A stretch of DNA of 64,000 nt from Verrucomicrobiales bacterium. GTDB taxonomy: Bacteria; Verrucomicrobiota; Verrucomicrobiia; Verrucomicrobiales; DEV007. The first letter of the stretch is position 1. Every line of letters begins with the position of its first letter. The stretch spans positions 248,001 to 312,000 of the forward strand of contig PAAG01000047.1 of assembly GCA_002698785.1 (NCBI GenBank). Direction: 5' to 3'. Position numbers and translations under genes: made by a program. The notes below the pieces were generated by a model. That model was not told the origin of the DNA. It was given only the letters and a program-made list of their open reading frames with translations, and did not search any database. This document shows positions 61,469 through 64,000 of the stretch, one piece after another.

Positions 61469-63949
61469 TTATTGAGATGCTTGTTTCGCTTCCAGCCGGA
61501 GCTGCTCAAGACGAGAGAGTGGCTTTTCTTTTTTCTCGTTTTTCGCCACTTTCTTCTCTTCCTTTTTCGGAGCAGCCGCGACTTCTTTTGGCTTAGGGTC
61601 AACACGGAACACCCCGCCGCTGGCGACGCGATGAACGATAGGTTCACCCTCTTTGTATACCGTTACGGTGCAAAAAAGATTCTTGTGCTGGCCTGTTGGC
61701 GTCTTTTCGGACACCTCGACAGGGAAAGTCACTTTTTCAGCCTTTTGATCTGCTTTGAGAACTGGGGCTGTGGCATGGGCTGGAAGCCCGAAGAGCTGGA
61801 CGTCGGCCTGCCCCGGAAATTCACGAAGATTCGAGACATCGGCAAGAACATCAACTTTATCGCCTTGCTTCGCAGTAGCCATGGAAAGCTTCATACTCAC
61901 GAATGGCTCTTCAACAGAAAGCTTGATAAAAGGAGCAGCCGTCATCATTACGCCCTTACCCCCGTCGGAATCGGCCAGAACGGTCATATTCCATGTATCG
62001 ATCGTGGCGTTGCCATTAGCGTTGAGTTCATACTCAAGCTCGGTGTCTTTTTCACTGAAAGTCATGGTTGCCGGTGCGGTGATACCTGGCGGCTTCCACG
62101 CGAGTCGGACCGTGATTTTCTTGTCGTATCCGTCCTTCCGGTGCGCACGTACCTTCAGCTTCATCGAGCCGTTGCGAACGATCGGCACCTTTGGTTGATC
62201 GATAGTGACGCTAAAGGGTATTTCTTCGACCACTGAGACTGGCAGTCTTTTGTGCAACTTTGTGTAGTACTCTACGCCGTTCTGAGGACCGCGCACCAAG
62301 TCGATTGATTGGGTAAAGGCACCCACGACGGGCTCTTTCTCTTTATCAGTGCTCTTGACGAGCATTTCATACATCCCTCCGCCGATCGGAGCATCCTTGG
62401 CCGCCTTCAAGAGAACAGGAGCCTGACTGACGCTTTTGGAGATGGGAGCAGCCTCCCAGGTGACTCCCGGTGGTAGTTCCGGAATATCAAAAGCGAGCTC
62501 GCCAGAGAAATTGCGTCGAGTCGTATTGACTACCATCGCGTAGTATCCACCTTGCGGCACGTTGAACTGCTTACGATACTGGAGATCGCGGCGAAGCATC
62601 TCGGGCATCGTCACCTCAATCGTTGGATCGAATGGTTCGGACTCCACGCGGTAGAAGAAATTCGGCCCACCACGCTTCAGCATGTCTTGGACTCGAACGT
62701 AATACTCACCATCTGCGGGGCATTTGAAATCGACGCGTCCGTCTTTCGAACCGTCGGCATCATCGCTTCCCCCAAGGGATTTCATCTTCGCGTCGTAGAC
62801 GTTCAAGACAGGATCGACCGGAGAACCAATGGTGTTTGCATACACCTGCATGCGGAAATTCTGGCCTTTCTTGGCTGTGAACTTGAAGTAATCGATGTCT
62901 CCGTCTTCCTGAAGAATACCATTGAAAGCAACGGGAAGTTCCTTGGCATCGGTTGCTTCCTTATTGTTGTTGTTCGGTTCGGCTTCTAGAGCGTTTCCGA
63001 AGTCACTGATACGAACAAAGTTAGGAGAGGGAGGAAACATTCCATTTTGTTCCCCGAAAACCCCGTAGGTGCCTTCATCCGAGGTCATCGGCAGCTTGGC
63101 TTTCACCTTATAAGGGCCTTTCACATCGCCAAGAAGAGTGAATTCGGTCTCTTCACCCGCCTTTGCACCCGCAGGATAGATCGCGAGAGGCCGCGGAAAA
63201 TTACCAATATGCACTCGATAGCGTCCCCTCCCCTGGTAGGCCGAATCTCGAACTTCGATAGTGTATTCGCCATCTTCGGGCGCTTCGATTGAAAGGATTG
63301 ATTCCTGCTTGAGTAAAGCAGAGCCGTCGGCAGAAGCGATCTCGAATCGGTCTTTGTCGAGAATCGAGACGAATGGATCGATCGCAATATTGTTGCGGAT
63401 GTTGTTGATTCTCAGGCCTTCGACCTCCACCGAGATTCGTTCACCTTTCTTCGCGGAAATCAGGTAATAGTCCGTCTCTTCCGGCTTGGCTTCCGCCTCG
63501 ATTGTCACGTTCTTCTCAATTTTCTGAGGGGCTTCGAAGTCATCATTAGGCTCGACCTCAGCTACGTTCGGAAACTGGGAAATCCAGAAGTTACGGGCGT
63601 AACTAATCCCGCTTTTACAGCGGACTCGGAGGTGATGTTCTCCAAGGCGACAATCAGGAGCGACCACGAGAGTTGCCTCGAATTTCCGGTTATCGAGCAC
63701 CTTGATATCTTTCGCCGTAATCCCCGGGTAGTGGAAAATAATCTCCTCGGCATCCTCAAGACGGTTACCGTGGAACGTTACCTTCGTTTCCTGACCGCGC
63801 TGAGCACCGCGAGGAATCGTTGTTGAAAAATCAGGAGAGGCGGCATGCGCAGTTCCGTATGCAAGAAGTGCTGACAGTCCAAAAACTGCCAGCATTCCGC
63901 GAGAAACCACACCCCAAGCCGCGCTCTGAATGGACAGAATACGCTTCAT
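61469..63949 (-). CDS. Secreted protein with PPC domains
   Basis: An 826-residue protein with a signal peptide (about 1-36, ending AHAAS). An Ig-like first domain is followed by two pre-peptidase C-terminal (PPC) domains: EVEPNDDFEAPQKIE with DYYLISAKKGERISVEV (about 130-250), and EAEPNNNNKEATDAKE with DYFKFTAKKGQNFRMQV (about 318-430). Then come further beta domains and a Lys/Glu-rich tail. It is usually encoded with DUF1549/DUF1553 partners, as here. It may be an extracellular binding subunit. Confidence 0.88.
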   Translation of the reverse strand: MKRILSIQSAAWGVVSRGMLAVFGLSALLAYGTAHAASPDFSTTIPRGAQRGQETKVTFHGNRLEDAEEIIFHYPGITAKDIKVLDNRKFEATLVVAPDCRLGEHHLRVRCKSGISYARNFWISQFPNVAEVEPNDDFEAPQKIEKNVTIEAEAKPEETDYYLISAKKGERISVEVEGLRINNIRNNIAIDPFVSILDKDRFEIASADGSALLKQESILSIEAPEDGEYTIEVRDSAYQGRGRYRVHIGNFPRPLAIYPAGAKAGEETEFTLLGDVKGPYKVKAKLPMTSDEGTYGVFGEQNGMFPPSPNFVRISDFGNALEAEPNNNNKEATDAKELPVAFNGILQEDGDIDYFKFTAKKGQNFRMQVYANTIGSPVDPVLNVYDAKMKSLGGSDDADGSKDGRVDFKCPADGEYYVRVQDMLKRGGPNFFYRVESEPFDPTIEVTMPEMLRRDLQYRKQFNVPQGGYYAMVVNTTRRNFSGELAFDIPELPPGVTWEAAPISKSVSQAPVLLKAAKDAPIGGGMYEMLVKSTDKEKEPVVGAFTQSIDLVRGPQNGVEYYTKLHKRLPVSVVEEIPFSVTIDQPKVPIVRNGSMKLKVRAHRKDGYDKKITVRLAWKPPGITAPATMTFSEKDTELEYELNANGNATIDTWNMTVLADSDGGKGVMMTAAPFIKLSVEEPFVSMKLSMATAKQGDKVDVLADVSNLREFPGQADVQLFGLPAHATAPVLKADQKAEKVTFPVEVSEKTPTGQHKNLFCTVTVYKEGEPIVHRVASGGVFRVDPKPKEVAAAPKKEEKKVAKNEKKEKPLSRLEQLRLEAKQASQ

Positions 63950-63972
63950 GAGAGGGTTGAGATAGATTGAAA

Positions 63973-64000
63973 TTAGGCAGGCTTCTTGTCGATGATGTCG
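63973..64000 (-). CDS. C-terminal end of an upstream gene, cut by window
   Basis: Reading leftward from the window edge, the last eight codons are DIIDKKPA followed by TAA at 63973-63975, 23 bp before the PPC gene start. It would be the first gene of the operon with PPC and DUF1549/DUF1553; too little is visible to name it. Confidence 0.4.

Overview
The window looks like a chromosomal segment of a Verrucomicrobiota-type bacterium (PVC group). The support is an inference from gene families: a secreted cytochrome-type DUF1549/DUF1553 protein beside a PPC-domain protein, a CxPSR sulfatase, GYF_2/DUF4190 membrane proteins and a MoxR-DUF58 pair. Many start codons follow A/C-rich leaders without a Shine-Dalgarno motif. 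No integrase, relaxase, transposase, rRNA or CRISPR array is visible.

Region 1 (1-14,121) is a metal-resistance cassette. A MerR-type Hg regulator diverges from a single protein that joins a CopZ-like iron-sulfur domain, MerT and MerP. A cnrYXH-like set follows (membrane anti-sigma, periplasmic metal sensor, ECF sigma). Next come a P1B-4 ATPase, a HAMP membrane protein, and an HME-RND efflux set (TolC-type outer-membrane protein, a very short adaptor, CzcA). Two small secreted proteins with Cys-rich segments and a CDF transporter end the block. The genes would sense metal outside the membrane and export it across both membranes, with periplasmic thiol proteins as a buffer.

Region 2 (14,261-27,135) is AT-richer and looks like a defence island. 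Its core is a three-gene minus-strand operon: a DUF4062 (TIR-like) protein, a 1,398-residue STAND/NACHT-like NTPase ending in a PD-(D/E)xK-like domain, and a second PD-(D/E)xK protein. It is flanked by a NERD nuclease-like protein, a gene broken by one stop codon, membrane proteins of unknown function and an HNH endonuclease.

Region 3 (27,255-37,883, all minus strand) is a compact DNA-metabolism module of largely uncharacterised families: a Ycf46-like AAA ATPase, DUF2997, DUF1257, DUF3150, an accessory DNA polymerase III beta-clamp homologue, a membrane protein, a lipoprotein-like protein, a Cas4/RecB-type nuclease, a small linker protein, a RHH-like protein and two DUF3987-like proteins. Hairpin terminators divide it into transcription units. 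A 35-bp palindromic element found here also occurs twice in region 1, which ties the two regions together.

Region 4 (38,022-39,943) holds two GYF-domain membrane proteins, a divergent HTH regulator and a tRNA-Leu(UAA), a plausible island boundary. Region 5 (40,018-41,401) is a Fic-HTH gene flanked by a 118-bp direct repeat that duplicates the 5' end of the next gene.

Region 6 (41,349-64,000) reads as ordinary chromosome: esterase, DUF58/MoxR, dihydrofolate reductase, DedA, ABC permease with a LolA-like protein, M20 peptidase, sulfatase, a 2,129-residue secreted protein, and the DUF1549/DUF1553-PPC pair.
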